Below, in pieces: positions 55,735 through 63,817 of a stretch of DNA of 64,000 nucleotides (the stretch's first letter is position 1; the number at the start of each line of letters is the position of its first letter). The notes under the pieces were generated by a model. It saw nothing but the letters and a program-made list of their open reading frames with translations, did no database searches and was not told the DNA's origin. Source of the stretch: Hwangdonia lutea (GTDB taxonomy: Bacteria; Bacteroidota; Bacteroidia; Flavobacteriales; Flavobacteriaceae). The stretch lies in assembly GCF_032814565.1 (NCBI RefSeq), contig NZ_CP136521.1, positions 1,336,501-1,400,500 of the forward strand, given 5' to 3'. The position numbers were made by a program, and so were the translations under genes.

Positions 55735-56219
55735 TAGTTAAAAATTAAATTATCTTTTGATTTTAGTTGATTTACATCAACGCTAAAAGCAGTGGCAACT
55801 TGCGGAATACCTAGAATATTATTTAAAATATAAGCTTCTTTACTAAAATTGTTGCCGTTATCTATTTTTAAAAAATAGTTTACGCCTTTATGTTCGGGTA
55901 TTAAATTAAATGTTTTTGTAATCTGATCTTGTGTGTTAAATAATGATTGCTGATTGTTTTGTGGCAACGCTTCATGATTCTTACAAATATTAGACACCAA
56001 ACTCCACGTTGTGAGCTGCTTATCATCTTTCCACTCAAAAATAGAATAGGCTGATTTATCTTTGTTAAAATCTAAATCCCTCGGTTTTCTGACAAGATTT
56101 ATTCCTAAATGTTTATTAAGAAGATAAGCTAACCTGTAATCTTCAATCGTGCAATGAATTGCAATTAAGGTGTACAGTGCTTCTTCAACATCATCTAAAA
56201 CAAGTTTGTGAACAGCCAT
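55734..56219 (-). CDS. IPExxxVDY family protein
   Basis: 161 aa. The family signature appears as LIPEHKGVNYFLKI (Asn in place of the Asp). Short N-terminal helices (EEALYTLIAIHCTIEDYRLAYLLNK) precede it. Small Bacteroidota-specific protein of unknown role, found between rnc and pyk; a cytoplasmic location is likely, with no signal peptide. Its start at 56219 is 119 bases from rnc. Confidence 0.85.
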   Translation of the reverse strand: MAVHKLVLDDVEEALYTLIAIHCTIEDYRLAYLLNKHLGINLVRKPRDLDFNKDKSAYSIFEWKDDKQLTTWSLVSNICKNHEALPQNNQQSLFNTQDQITKTFNLIPEHKGVNYFLKIDNGNNFSKEAYILNNILGIPQVATAFSVDVNQLKSKDNLIFN

Positions 56220-56338
56220 AACTCATCATTAATAACCGTAAATATAGTACTTAATATAGTTAATTGTAATAAGTTTACCTTAATCTTAACGATAAAAACT
56301 ACTAAAACGTTATAGTTGATTTGCCTAAGTGGGTGTTT

Positions 56339-57079
56339 TTAAATCATTTTTGACATCCTTTTCTGAAAGGCAAAAAAAGCACGCTTTGAAGCTTTTTCTT
56401 CGGCTTTTTTCTTTGATGTGGCTCTGGCTTTGGCAATAACTTTATCATCAATTGACAGTTTTACCGAAAAATGCCTAACCTCGTCATTTCCAGTATCTTC
56501 GTAAACATTATACCTAAATGTTTTCTTTTCTTTTTGGCACCACTCAATCAGCAGACTTTTGTAGCTAATCACTTTTCCTTCTAAGGTTTCAATATCCACA
56601 TAAGGAATTATAACACGTTTAAATATAAACTTCTCGCAGTATTTATAACCTCTATCTAAAAAAATAGCGCCTACCAAAGCTTCAAATAAATTGCCGTGAA
56701 TGTTGTCTCCAAATTGCCCTGACGGAATTTTGCTCTCTACTAAATCTATGAGGTTTAAGTCTCTCCCCAATTCGTTTAAATGTTCTCTACTTACAATTTT
56801 AGATCGCATTTTTGTAAGATAGCCTTCATCGCCACTAGGCACTTCTAGATATAAATGCGACGCAATAACAGAACTTAACATGGCATCGCCCAAAAACTCT
56901 AAACGTTCGTAATTAACAGCATTACCTTTACCATCTTTAATATTCATTGAGCGATGTGTAAAAGCCGTACTGTAAACCTTTATCTTTTTGGGTTTAAACC
57001 CAAGGATTTCAGTTAATTGTATAAAAAAATTCCCGTTGCGTTTAAAACGGGAATTTAATATGTTACGAATGTTTTTCAT
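56339..57079 (-). CDS. rnc: ribonuclease III
   Basis: 246 aa. It cleaves double-stranded RNA (rRNA and mRNA processing). Catalytic domain with NYERLEFLGDAMLSSVIA (RNase III signature) and NLFEALVGAIFLDRGYK with the second acidic pair, then a C-terminal dsRNA-binding domain (YKSLLIEWCQKEKK, KARATSKKKAEEKASKRAF). 8 bases downstream of fabF in the acpP-fabF-rnc-IPExxxVDY-pyk run. Confidence 0.95.
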   Translation of the reverse strand: MKNIRNILNSRFKRNGNFFIQLTEILGFKPKKIKVYSTAFTHRSMNIKDGKGNAVNYERLEFLGDAMLSSVIASHLYLEVPSGDEGYLTKMRSKIVSREHLNELGRDLNLIDLVESKIPSGQFGDNIHGNLFEALVGAIFLDRGYKYCEKFIFKRVIIPYVDIETLEGKVISYKSLLIEWCQKEKKTFRYNVYEDTGNDEVRHFSVKLSIDDKVIAKARATSKKKAEEKASKRAFFAFQKRMSKMI

Positions 57080-57086
57080 TCGGGAT

Positions 57087-58337
57087 TCAATCTAGTTTTT
57101 TGAATAATACACAAGCGTTATGTCCGCCAAATCCAAATGTATTACTCATAGCTACTTTAACATCTCGTTTTTGAGCCTTGTTTAATGTTAAATTTAATTC
57201 GGGATCAATGTTCTCATCCACCGTCGTATGGTTAATGGTTGGTGGCACAATGCCATGCTCCATCGCCAAAATAACCGATATGGCTTCAATAGCTCCAGCC
57301 GCACCCAACAAGTGCCCTGTCATTGATTTTGTTGAATTAATATTTATGCTTTTAGCATGACTACCAAACACTTTTGAGATGGCCTTAAGCTCTGCCACAT
57401 CTCCTAAAGGTGTCGATGTTCCATGGGTATTAATATGGTCTACATCTTCTGGCTGTAGCCCTGCATCCCTTAAACAATTTTTCATGACCTCAACAACACC
57501 AATACCTTCCGGATGTGGTGCGGTCATATGGTAAGCATCGGAAGATAATCCTCCACCCGCTACTTCGGCATAAATTTTAGCGCCTCTTGCCTTGGCATGC
57601 TCGTACTCTTCTAAAATTAAAGCGCCAGCGCCTTCACCTAAAACAAAACCGTCGCGGGTTCCATCAAAAGGTCTCGAAGCTGTTTCTGGGCTTTCGTTTC
57701 TTGTAGATAGTGCGTGCATCGCATTAAAGCCGCCCATTCCGGCAATGGTTACAGCTGCTTCACTTCCTCCCGTTACAACTACATCGCAGTACCCTAAACG
57801 TATGGAGTTTAGAGCATCGAACATCGCGTTGGCTGAAGATGCACAGGCTGAAACCGTGGTGTAATTTGGCCCCATAAAACCATGTTTTATAGAGATGTTT
57901 GCAGGTGCAATATCTGCTATCATTTTAGGAATAAAGAATGGGTTAAATCTTGGTGTGCCATCGCCTTCTGCAAAGTTTAAAACTTCTTGCTGAAAGGTTT
58001 CCAATCCACCAATACCAGCGCCCCATATAACACCAACACGCAATTTATCAACTTTCTCAAGGTTTAATTTGGCGTCTTCAATGGCCTCGTCTGCCGCTAC
58101 CATAGCATATTGTGCAAACTTATCCATTTTCCGCGCTTCCTTTCTATCAAGAAAATCTGTTGCGTTAAAGTTTTTAACCTCGCAAGCGAATTTGGTTTTA
58201 AACTTTTCGGTATCATAATACGTTATAGGCGCAGCACCACTTTTACCACTAACTAAACCGTCCCAATATTCATCTTTGGTATTGCCAATTGGTGTTAAAG
58301 CCCCTAATCCTGTGACTACAACTCGCTTTATTTCCAT
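57087..58337 (-). CDS. fabF: 3-oxoacyl-ACP synthase II (KAS II)
   Basis: 416 aa, elongating condensing enzyme of fatty acid synthesis. Nucleophile Cys165 in TVSACASSANAM, catalytic His residues in NTHGTSTPLGD and KSMTGHLLGAAGAIE, and the C-terminal SNTFGFGGHNA. Twelve bases after acpP, its acyl carrier partner. Confidence 0.96.
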   Translation of the reverse strand: MEIKRVVVTGLGALTPIGNTKDEYWDGLVSGKSGAAPITYYDTEKFKTKFACEVKNFNATDFLDRKEARKMDKFAQYAMVAADEAIEDAKLNLEKVDKLRVGVIWGAGIGGLETFQQEVLNFAEGDGTPRFNPFFIPKMIADIAPANISIKHGFMGPNYTTVSACASSANAMFDALNSIRLGYCDVVVTGGSEAAVTIAGMGGFNAMHALSTRNESPETASRPFDGTRDGFVLGEGAGALILEEYEHAKARGAKIYAEVAGGGLSSDAYHMTAPHPEGIGVVEVMKNCLRDAGLQPEDVDHINTHGTSTPLGDVAELKAISKVFGSHAKSININSTKSMTGHLLGAAGAIEAISVILAMEHGIVPPTINHTTVDENIDPELNLTLNKAQKRDVKVAMSNTFGFGGHNACVLFKKLD

Positions 58338-58349
58338 AAATTCTAGTGC

Positions 58350-58583
58350 TTATTTTGCAGCCTCAATATAAGATATAGCTTGACCTACTGTTGCAATGTT
58401 TTCAGCTTGATCGTCTGGAATCTGGATATCGAATTCTTTTTCAAATTCCATAATTAATTCTACAGTGTCTAAAGAGTCTGCTCCTAAATCGTTTGTGAAG
58501 CTAGCTTCTGTTACAACTTCGTTTTCATCAACTCCTAATTTATCAACGATAATCGCTTTTACTCTTGATGCAATGTCTGACAT
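58350..58583 (-). CDS. acpP: acyl carrier protein
   Basis: 77 aa acidic protein carrying acyl chains on a 4'-phosphopantetheine arm attached to Ser37 in [15 protein letters not shown]. First gene of the operon with fabF, rnc, the IPExxxVDY gene and pyk. Confidence 0.96.
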   Translation of the reverse strand: MSDIASRVKAIIVDKLGVDENEVVTEASFTNDLGADSLDTVELIMEFEKEFDIQIPDDQAENIATVGQAISYIEAAK

Positions 58584-58614
58584 AATATTTTAATTTTAAG
58601 TTTTAATTAGTTGG

Positions 58615-58622
58615 CAAAAATA
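58615..58622 (-). promoter_or_regulatory. -7 promoter element of the acpP operon
   Basis: CAAAAATA on the plus strand is TATTTTTG on the minus strand, matching TAnnTTTG, about 30 bases before the acpP start. Confidence 0.6.
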
Positions 58623-58801
58623 AAAAACTTTATTTTTAAAACACACCTTTACTCTAAAAATGTGTCGGTAATTTACTAAAATTACTTTTAAGTATTTATA
58701 TTTTTGCAGCTAATTGTTAATAATTATTTTTTTTGTTTGAATAATATTAACATTATTGGCTATAAAATGAAATGAGCCCGATAATTTTGCTGAACATTGT
58801 T

Positions 58802-58816
58802 GTAAATTCGATTTAC
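58802..58816. promoter_or_regulatory. inverted repeat GTAAAT-TCG-ATTTAC upstream of purN
   Basis: Perfect 6-3-6 palindrome 41 bases before the purN ATG. Possible operator or mRNA hairpin; no known motif match is claimed. Confidence 0.35.
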
Positions 58817-58856
58817 GAATGACACCTGATATTAATTTTAAAATACAAACCAACAG

Positions 58857-59420
58857 ATGAAACGTATTGTAATTTTTGCGTCCGGAAGTGGTACTAATGC
58901 TGAAAATTTAATTAAGTTTTTTCAAAACAGCCATAATGCGTCTGTTATTCAGGTGCTTACCAACAATCCTCATGCCAAAGTTTTAGAGCGCTGTAAAAAA
59001 CTGAAGGTAAGTGCATTGTCATTCAATAAAATAGCCCTTACCCAAACCGATGATGTTTTAAATATTTTAAAAGCATCGCAACCAGATTTAATCGTGTTGG
59101 CAGGTTTTTTATGGAAATTCCCCGATAATATTTTAAATGCATTCCCAAATAAAGTTATTAATGTGCATCCGGCTTTATTACCAAAATATGGCGGCAAAGG
59201 CATGTACGGTATGCATGTGCACAAGGCCGTGGTTGCGAACAACGAAACCGAAACTGGTATTACCATCCATTATGTAAATGAACATTATGATGAAGGCGCC
59301 ATTATTTTTCAAGCGACATGTGATGTAGATCCAAATGATTCAGCCGAAGATGTTGCGGCTAAGATTCATGAATTGGAGATGGAACATTTTCCAAAAGTTG
59401 TTAATCAATTACTCAAATAA
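58857..59420 (+). CDS. purN: phosphoribosylglycinamide formyltransferase
   Basis: 187 aa. It transfers the formyl group from 10-formyl-THF to GAR in purine synthesis. FASGSGTNAENLI (8-20) binds phosphate. The catalytic residues are Asn102 and His104 (NVHPALLPKYGG) and Asp145 (HYDEGAII). Stand-alone gene; purF is two genes further on but separately promoted. Confidence 0.95.
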   Translation: MKRIVIFASGSGTNAENLIKFFQNSHNASVIQVLTNNPHAKVLERCKKLKVSALSFNKIALTQTDDVLNILKASQPDLIVLAGFLWKFPDNILNAFPNKVINVHPALLPKYGGKGMYGMHVHKAVVANNETETGITIHYVNEHYDEGAIIFQATCDVDPNDSAEDVAAKIHELEMEHFPKVVNQLLK

Positions 59421-59523
59421 CAAAAACTAAATCCCAAAATATTTAGTGTTAATTATTGAAATTCGTGTCAAAGAAAAAACATATCATATTTATTAAAATT
59501 TCCGCCTTAAAAGGAATGACCAA

Positions 59524-60165
59524 ATGAGTAAAAAAAAGAAAAAATATTACACCGTTTGGAAAGGCCACAAAACAGGCGTTTTTGAATCTTGGAACGATTG
59601 CAAAGCCCAAATTAAAGATTACCAAGGTGCCGTTTACAAATCGTTTTCAACCTTTAATGCCGCAAAAAACGCGCTAACAGGAAACTATAAAGATTACATC
59701 GGGAAAACAACAAAGTTTAAAAGCGAACTTTCTGAAGCCCAACTTAAAAAAATAGGGCAACCCAATTACAATTCCATATCAGTTGATGCCGCTTCCAGCG
59801 GAAACCCCGGAAAAATGGAGTATAGAGGTGTTGATACCAAAACAAAAAAGCAACTCTTTATTCAAGGCCCTTTTGAAGAGGGCACCAATAATATAGGTGA
59901 GTTTCTGGCTATTGTACATGGCTTGGCACTGCTTAAAAAAAACAATAGCGACCGCATATTATATACCGATTCTAGAACCGCCATAAGTTGGGTGAAAAAG
60001 AAAAAATGCAACACGAAGTTACCTCGTAACGAAAAAAACAAAACCCTTTTTGAACTTGTTGATAGAGCCATTGATTGGCTAAATACCAATAGCTACAAAA
60101 CCGTTATTGTAAAATGGGAAACCAAAGCTTGGGGAGAAATTCCTGCGGATTTTGGGCGGAAATAA
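59524..60165 (+). CDS. ribonuclease H with N-terminal viroplasmin domain
   Basis: 213 aa. The N-terminal ~50 residues (KKKYYTVWKGHKTGVFESWNDC, VYKSFSTFNAAKNAL) are a caulimovirus viroplasmin/RNase H1 hybrid-binding domain. The C-terminal RNase H fold keeps the four acidic residues: Asp88 (SVDAASSGNPG), Glu126 (NNIGEFLAI), Asp149 (LYTDSRTA) and Asp209 (PADFGRK). It cleaves RNA in RNA/DNA hybrids. About 100 bases after purN. Confidence 0.9.
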   Translation: MSKKKKKYYTVWKGHKTGVFESWNDCKAQIKDYQGAVYKSFSTFNAAKNALTGNYKDYIGKTTKFKSELSEAQLKKIGQPNYNSISVDAASSGNPGKMEYRGVDTKTKKQLFIQGPFEEGTNNIGEFLAIVHGLALLKKNNSDRILYTDSRTAISWVKKKKCNTKLPRNEKNKTLFELVDRAIDWLNTNSYKTVIVKWETKAWGEIPADFGRK

Positions 60166-60191
60166 ATTCGTTTATTAGCACATAAAACACT

Positions 60192-60199
60192 TATATTTG
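60192..60199 (+). promoter_or_regulatory. -7 promoter element of the PfkB kinase gene
   Basis: TATATTTG, an exact TAnnTTTG, 22 bases before the ATG at 60222. Confidence 0.6.
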
Positions 60200-60221
60200 C
60201 AAAAAATTATAACACCTTTTT

Positions 60222-61148
60222 ATGGGTAAATTAGTAATAGTGGGCACCATGGCTTTTGATGCCATTGAAACGCCTTTCGGAAAAACCGATAAAATTCTTG
60301 GTGGTGCGGCCACTTTTATAGGTCTTGCAGCGTCTCATTTTAATGTTGATGCCACAGCCGTATCTGTTGTAGGTGGCGATTTTCCTCAAGATTATCTCGA
60401 TTTATTATCAAACAAAAATATCGATCTCTCCGGAGTGGAAATCGTAAAAGAAGGTAAAACGTTTTTTTGGAGCGGACGCTACCATAACGACATGAATTCC
60501 AGAGACACACTCGTAACAGAACTAAATACGCTCGCCGATTTTAATCCTGTTGTACCAGAAAATTATCGTGAAGCCGATGTGGTTATGTTAGGAAATTTAC
60601 ATCCTATCGTCCAACTAAGCGTGTTAGACCAAATGAATTCCAAACCAAAGTTGGTTATTTTAGATACTATGAATTTTTGGATGGATTCCGCATTAGATGA
60701 TTTACATAACGTTATAAAACGTGTTGATGTGATTACCATAAACGATGAAGAAGCCCGACAGTTAACCGGTGAATATTCATTGGTAGTCGCAGCACAAAAA
60801 ATACACGCTATGGGACCCAAATACGTCGTGATTAAAAAAGGAGAGCACGGAGCCTTATTGTTTCATCATGACCATGTGTTTTTTGCACCTGCTTTACCGC
60901 TTAAGGAGGTTTTCGATCCAACGGGTGCTGGCGATACCTTTGCCGGAGGATTTGCCGGTTACATTGCAAAAACAGGAGACACCTCGTTCGATAACATGAA
61001 AAACGCCGTAATATACGGCTCGACATTGGCCTCGTTTTGCGTTGAAAAATTTGGAACCGAACGTATGGTGAATCTAACGAATGAAGAAGTTCACAGACGC
61101 TTATTGCAATTTAAGCAATTAACGCAGTTTGATATAGAATTAGCATAA
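60222..61148 (+). CDS. PfkB family carbohydrate or nucleoside kinase
   Basis: 308 aa ribokinase-fold kinase. GGAATFIGLAAS (about 28-39) and the C-terminal DPTGAGDTFAGGFAGYIA with catalytic Asp238 are the two PfkB signatures. NDEEARQLTG is also typical. The substrate (sugar or nucleoside) cannot be decided by sequence alone. It is followed by a strong terminator and lies between the RNase H and purF genes. Confidence 0.9.
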   Translation: MGKLVIVGTMAFDAIETPFGKTDKILGGAATFIGLAASHFNVDATAVSVVGGDFPQDYLDLLSNKNIDLSGVEIVKEGKTFFWSGRYHNDMNSRDTLVTELNTLADFNPVVPENYREADVVMLGNLHPIVQLSVLDQMNSKPKLVILDTMNFWMDSALDDLHNVIKRVDVITINDEEARQLTGEYSLVVAAQKIHAMGPKYVVIKKGEHGALLFHHDHVFFAPALPLKEVFDPTGAGDTFAGGFAGYIAKTGDTSFDNMKNAVIYGSTLASFCVEKFGTERMVNLTNEEVHRRLLQFKQLTQFDIELA

Positions 61149-61151
61149 ACC

Positions 61152-61180
61152 AACGCGCTCAAAAATAGAGCGCGTTTTTA
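61152..61180 (+). terminator. rho-independent terminator after the PfkB kinase gene
   Basis: AACGCGCTC (61152-61160) pairs with GAGCGCGTT (61168-61176), 7-base loop, then a T run. Confidence 0.85.
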
Positions 61181-61229
61181 ATTTAAAACAAACCTCCAAA
61201 ATGAGTTTTTATTTTGGTATCAAAAATTT

Positions 61230-61253
61230 GTCATTCCTGCGAAAGCAGGAATC
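61230..61253. repeat. CATTCCTGCGAAAGCAGGAAT palindromic repeat
   Basis: Copy of the dispersed family, identical in its core to 26549-26572. Another small palindrome (TTTCCGCGAAAGCGAAAA) follows at about 61267-61284, directly before purF. Confidence 0.75.
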
Positions 61254-61297
61254 TGAACAATTTATAATTTCCGCGAAAGCGAAAACAATTATTAAGA

Positions 61298-63196
61298 ATG
61301 AGTGATGTATTAAAACACGAATGTGGCATAGCCATGATAAGGCTTTTAAAACCACTGGAGTATTATAAAGAAAAATACGGTAGCGCATTTTATGGCGTAA
61401 ATAAAATGTATTTAATGATGGAAAAACAGCACAACCGCGGGCAGGATGGTGCTGGTTTTGCAAGCATTAAATTAGATACAAAACCAGGAGAGCGATACAT
61501 AAGTAGAGTGCGCTCTATAGCCCAACAGCCCATTCAAGATATTTTTGCACAAATTAACGAACGTATAAACAAAGAACTTACCAATCATCCGGAATATGCT
61601 AATGATGTTGCGGCACAAAAAAAGCACATTCCGTATATAGGCGAAGTTCTTTTAGGTCATGTGCGTTATGGCACTTTTGGAAAGAACAGCGTTGAAAGCG
61701 TACATCCGTTTTTAAGACAAAACAATTGGATGCACAGAAACCTAATCATGGCTGGAAACTTTAACATGACCAACGTTAAAGAGCTTTTTAGTAATTTGAT
61801 TGAGCTGGGGCAGCACCCAAAAGAATATACCGATACCATTACCATTATGGAAAAAATCGGCCATTTTTTAGATGATGCCGTGAGTAAAATTTACAGAGAC
61901 CTAAAAAAAGAAGGCTATAATAAACAAGAAGCTTCTCCATTAATTGCAAAACGCTTAAAAGTTAGCAAAATACTAAAACGCGCTGCAAAAAACTGGGACG
62001 GTGGTTATGCTATGGCAGGACTTATTGGCCATGGCGACGCTTTCGTTTTAAGAGACCCAGCCGGTATTCGCCCAACGTACTATTATAAGGATGACGAAAT
62101 AGTGGTAGTGGCTTCAGAGCGCCCCGTAATTCAAACGGTTTTTAATGTAGATTTTGACGACGTTAAAGAATTAAAACCCGGACACGCTATCATTACCAAA
62201 AAATCTGGCAAAGTATCCATTAAAAAAATATTAGACCCTTTAGAAAGAAAATCCTGTTCGTTTGAACGTATTTATTTTTCTCGAGGAAGTGATGCCGAAA
62301 TATATCAAGAGCGTAAAATGCTTGGTAAATTATTGATGCCAAAAGTTCTGGAAGCTATTGATGACGACACCAAAAACACGGTGTTTTCATATATTCCAAA
62401 TACCGCTGAAACCTCTTTTTTCGGAATGATAGAAACCGTTGAAGATTATTTAAACGAAAAGAAAACAGAAGCCATTTTAAACGGTGGCGGTAAAATGTCT
62501 GCCAAAAAAGTCACCGAAATTTTAGAGGAAAGACCACGCATTGAAAAAATAGCCATTAAAGATGTTAAACTACGTACGTTTATTACCGAAGATAGCAGTC
62601 GCGACGATTTGGTAGCGCACGTTTACGATGTTACTTATGGCGTTATAAAACCCACCGATAATTTAGTAATAATTGACGATAGTATTGTTCGTGGTACCAC
62701 TTTAAAAATGAGTATTCTTAAAATGCTGGACAGGTTGCACCCTAAAAAAATTGTAGTCGTTTCCTCGGCGCCACAAATACGTTACCCAGATTGTTACGGT
62801 ATCGATATGGCAAACCTTGAAACACTCATAGCTTTTAGAGCTGCATTGGCTTTGTTAAAAGACAGAAACATGTACCATATTGTTGAAGATGTTTATAATA
62901 AGTGCTTGGTTCAAACCGAATTAGACGATAAAGATGTCAAGAATTTTGTTAAGGAAATATATGATCCATTTACTGATGAAGAAATATCGGATAAAGCTGC
63001 CGAATTATTAAGTGACGACTGTATAAAGGCTGAGGTTAAAATTATTTTTCAACCTGTAGAAAATTTACATAAAGCTTGCCCAGAGCATTTGGGTGATTGG
63101 TACTTTACAGGAAACTATCCAACCGTTGGCGGAAACCGAGTTGTAAATAGGGCTTTTATTAACTTTTTCGAAGGCAATAAAGAACGTGCTTATTGA
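61298..63196 (+). CDS. purF: amidophosphoribosyltransferase, long form
   Basis: 632 aa. It makes phosphoribosylamine from PRPP and glutamine, committing step of purine synthesis. The Ntn glutaminase nucleophile is Cys9 (KHECGIAMI), so an 8-residue propeptide must be removed. Glutaminase motifs include HNRGQDGAGFASI and GHVRYGTFG. The PRPP loop is IIDDSIVRGTT (Asp460 onward). It is longer than the common ~470-510-residue PurF, with an extended glutaminase part (after about residue 140) and C-terminus, which I recall as a form seen in Bacteroidota. Confidence 0.93.
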   Translation: MSDVLKHECGIAMIRLLKPLEYYKEKYGSAFYGVNKMYLMMEKQHNRGQDGAGFASIKLDTKPGERYISRVRSIAQQPIQDIFAQINERINKELTNHPEYANDVAAQKKHIPYIGEVLLGHVRYGTFGKNSVESVHPFLRQNNWMHRNLIMAGNFNMTNVKELFSNLIELGQHPKEYTDTITIMEKIGHFLDDAVSKIYRDLKKEGYNKQEASPLIAKRLKVSKILKRAAKNWDGGYAMAGLIGHGDAFVLRDPAGIRPTYYYKDDEIVVVASERPVIQTVFNVDFDDVKELKPGHAIITKKSGKVSIKKILDPLERKSCSFERIYFSRGSDAEIYQERKMLGKLLMPKVLEAIDDDTKNTVFSYIPNTAETSFFGMIETVEDYLNEKKTEAILNGGGKMSAKKVTEILEERPRIEKIAIKDVKLRTFITEDSSRDDLVAHVYDVTYGVIKPTDNLVIIDDSIVRGTTLKMSILKMLDRLHPKKIVVVSSAPQIRYPDCYGIDMANLETLIAFRAALALLKDRNMYHIVEDVYNKCLVQTELDDKDVKNFVKEIYDPFTDEEISDKAAELLSDDCIKAEVKIIFQPVENLHKACPEHLGDWYFTGNYPTVGGNRVVNRAFINFFEGNKERAY

Positions 63197-63301
63197 GTTA
63201 TAAATGGATAACACTCTAGTACATGATTTTTTTAGAAAAACATTTAATCTGAAAAAAACAACCGTTCGTCTAAAAAATATTCGATTTCTATTAAATACGC
63301 A

Positions 63302-63386
63302 TAAATTGGTATCACCATAACATAAGTAGGTTAAGTTCATGGTAGATTTGGGGCAAAAAAAGGTGAACTTCTGTTCGCCTTTTTTT
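63302..63386 (+). ncRNA. candidate small RNA, copy 1, with promoter box and terminator
   Basis: -7-like box TAAATTGG at 63302-63309 (one mismatch to TAnnTTTG), then the conserved block from 63313. The block has a hairpin (ACCAT...ATGGT outer stem, AAC/GTT and TAA/TTA inner pairs, GTAGG loop), a single strand AGATTTGGGGCAAAAA, and a terminator stem AGGTGAAC-TTCT-GTTCGCCT with T run to 63386. The ~74-nt unit is repeated almost exactly at 63527-63596. No protein frame is conserved between copies. RNA family not recognised. Confidence 0.7.
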
Positions 63387-63515
63387 ATGCGTTTTACTTT
63401 TTTCTCACAATAAAATTGAAACAGGGTCTTTTTCCTTAAATAATCAGTATTAACTCATTTAAGCCAATATATAAGCCGTTTAACTAAAATATTTTAGTGG
63501 GCTGTTTCAGCGTTA

Positions 63516-63597
63516 TATATTTGTTCCACCATAACATAAGTAGGTTAAGTTTATGGTAGATTTGGGGCAAAAAGGTGAACATCTGTTCACCTTTTTC
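63516..63597 (+). ncRNA. candidate small RNA, copy 2, with promoter box and terminator
   Basis: -7 box TATATTTG at 63516-63523 is an exact consensus, and the conserved block starts 4 bases later at 63527, the same spacing as in copy 1. The block matches copy 1 at nearly every position through the 5' hairpin and AGATTTGGGGCAAAAA. The terminator stem is AGGTGAAC-ATCT-GTTCACCT, where a G-U pair of copy 1 is a U-A pair, so the change keeps pairing. About 70 nt. Function unknown. Confidence 0.75.
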
Positions 63598-63660
63598 ATT
63601 TTTATATCATCACCAAAAAATCAGAAACTTCTTTTTTTAATATTAACACGCCATTTCATA

Positions 63661-63768
63661 ATGTATACCTACACAGAATCTAATACACTTGATAGTCTCA
63701 GAAAACAGTTGAGAAACAATAGCTATAATCGCATTCAAAATATTTCAATTGAAAAATGGAATATATAG
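63661..63768 (+). CDS. possible 35-aa small protein
   Basis: ATG at 63661 to TAG at 63766-63768: MYTYTESNTLDSLRKQLRNN and 15 more residues. Polar and helical in character. No ribosome-binding site or homolog recognised, and it could be chance. It lies just after the second small RNA terminator. Confidence 0.2.
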   Translation: MYTYTESNTLDSLRKQLRNNSYNRIQNISIEKWNI

Positions 63769-63817
63769 CCTCGCTTTAAAGAGTAATCAGTGAAATAAAT
63801 AGGTGTCTTAGTTTAGA

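Noticed and set aside
63553-63768. 71-codon open frame starting MVDLGQKGEHLFTFF
   Set aside because: It starts inside the conserved 3' half of the second small RNA and crosses its terminator; the frame is not kept in copy 1.
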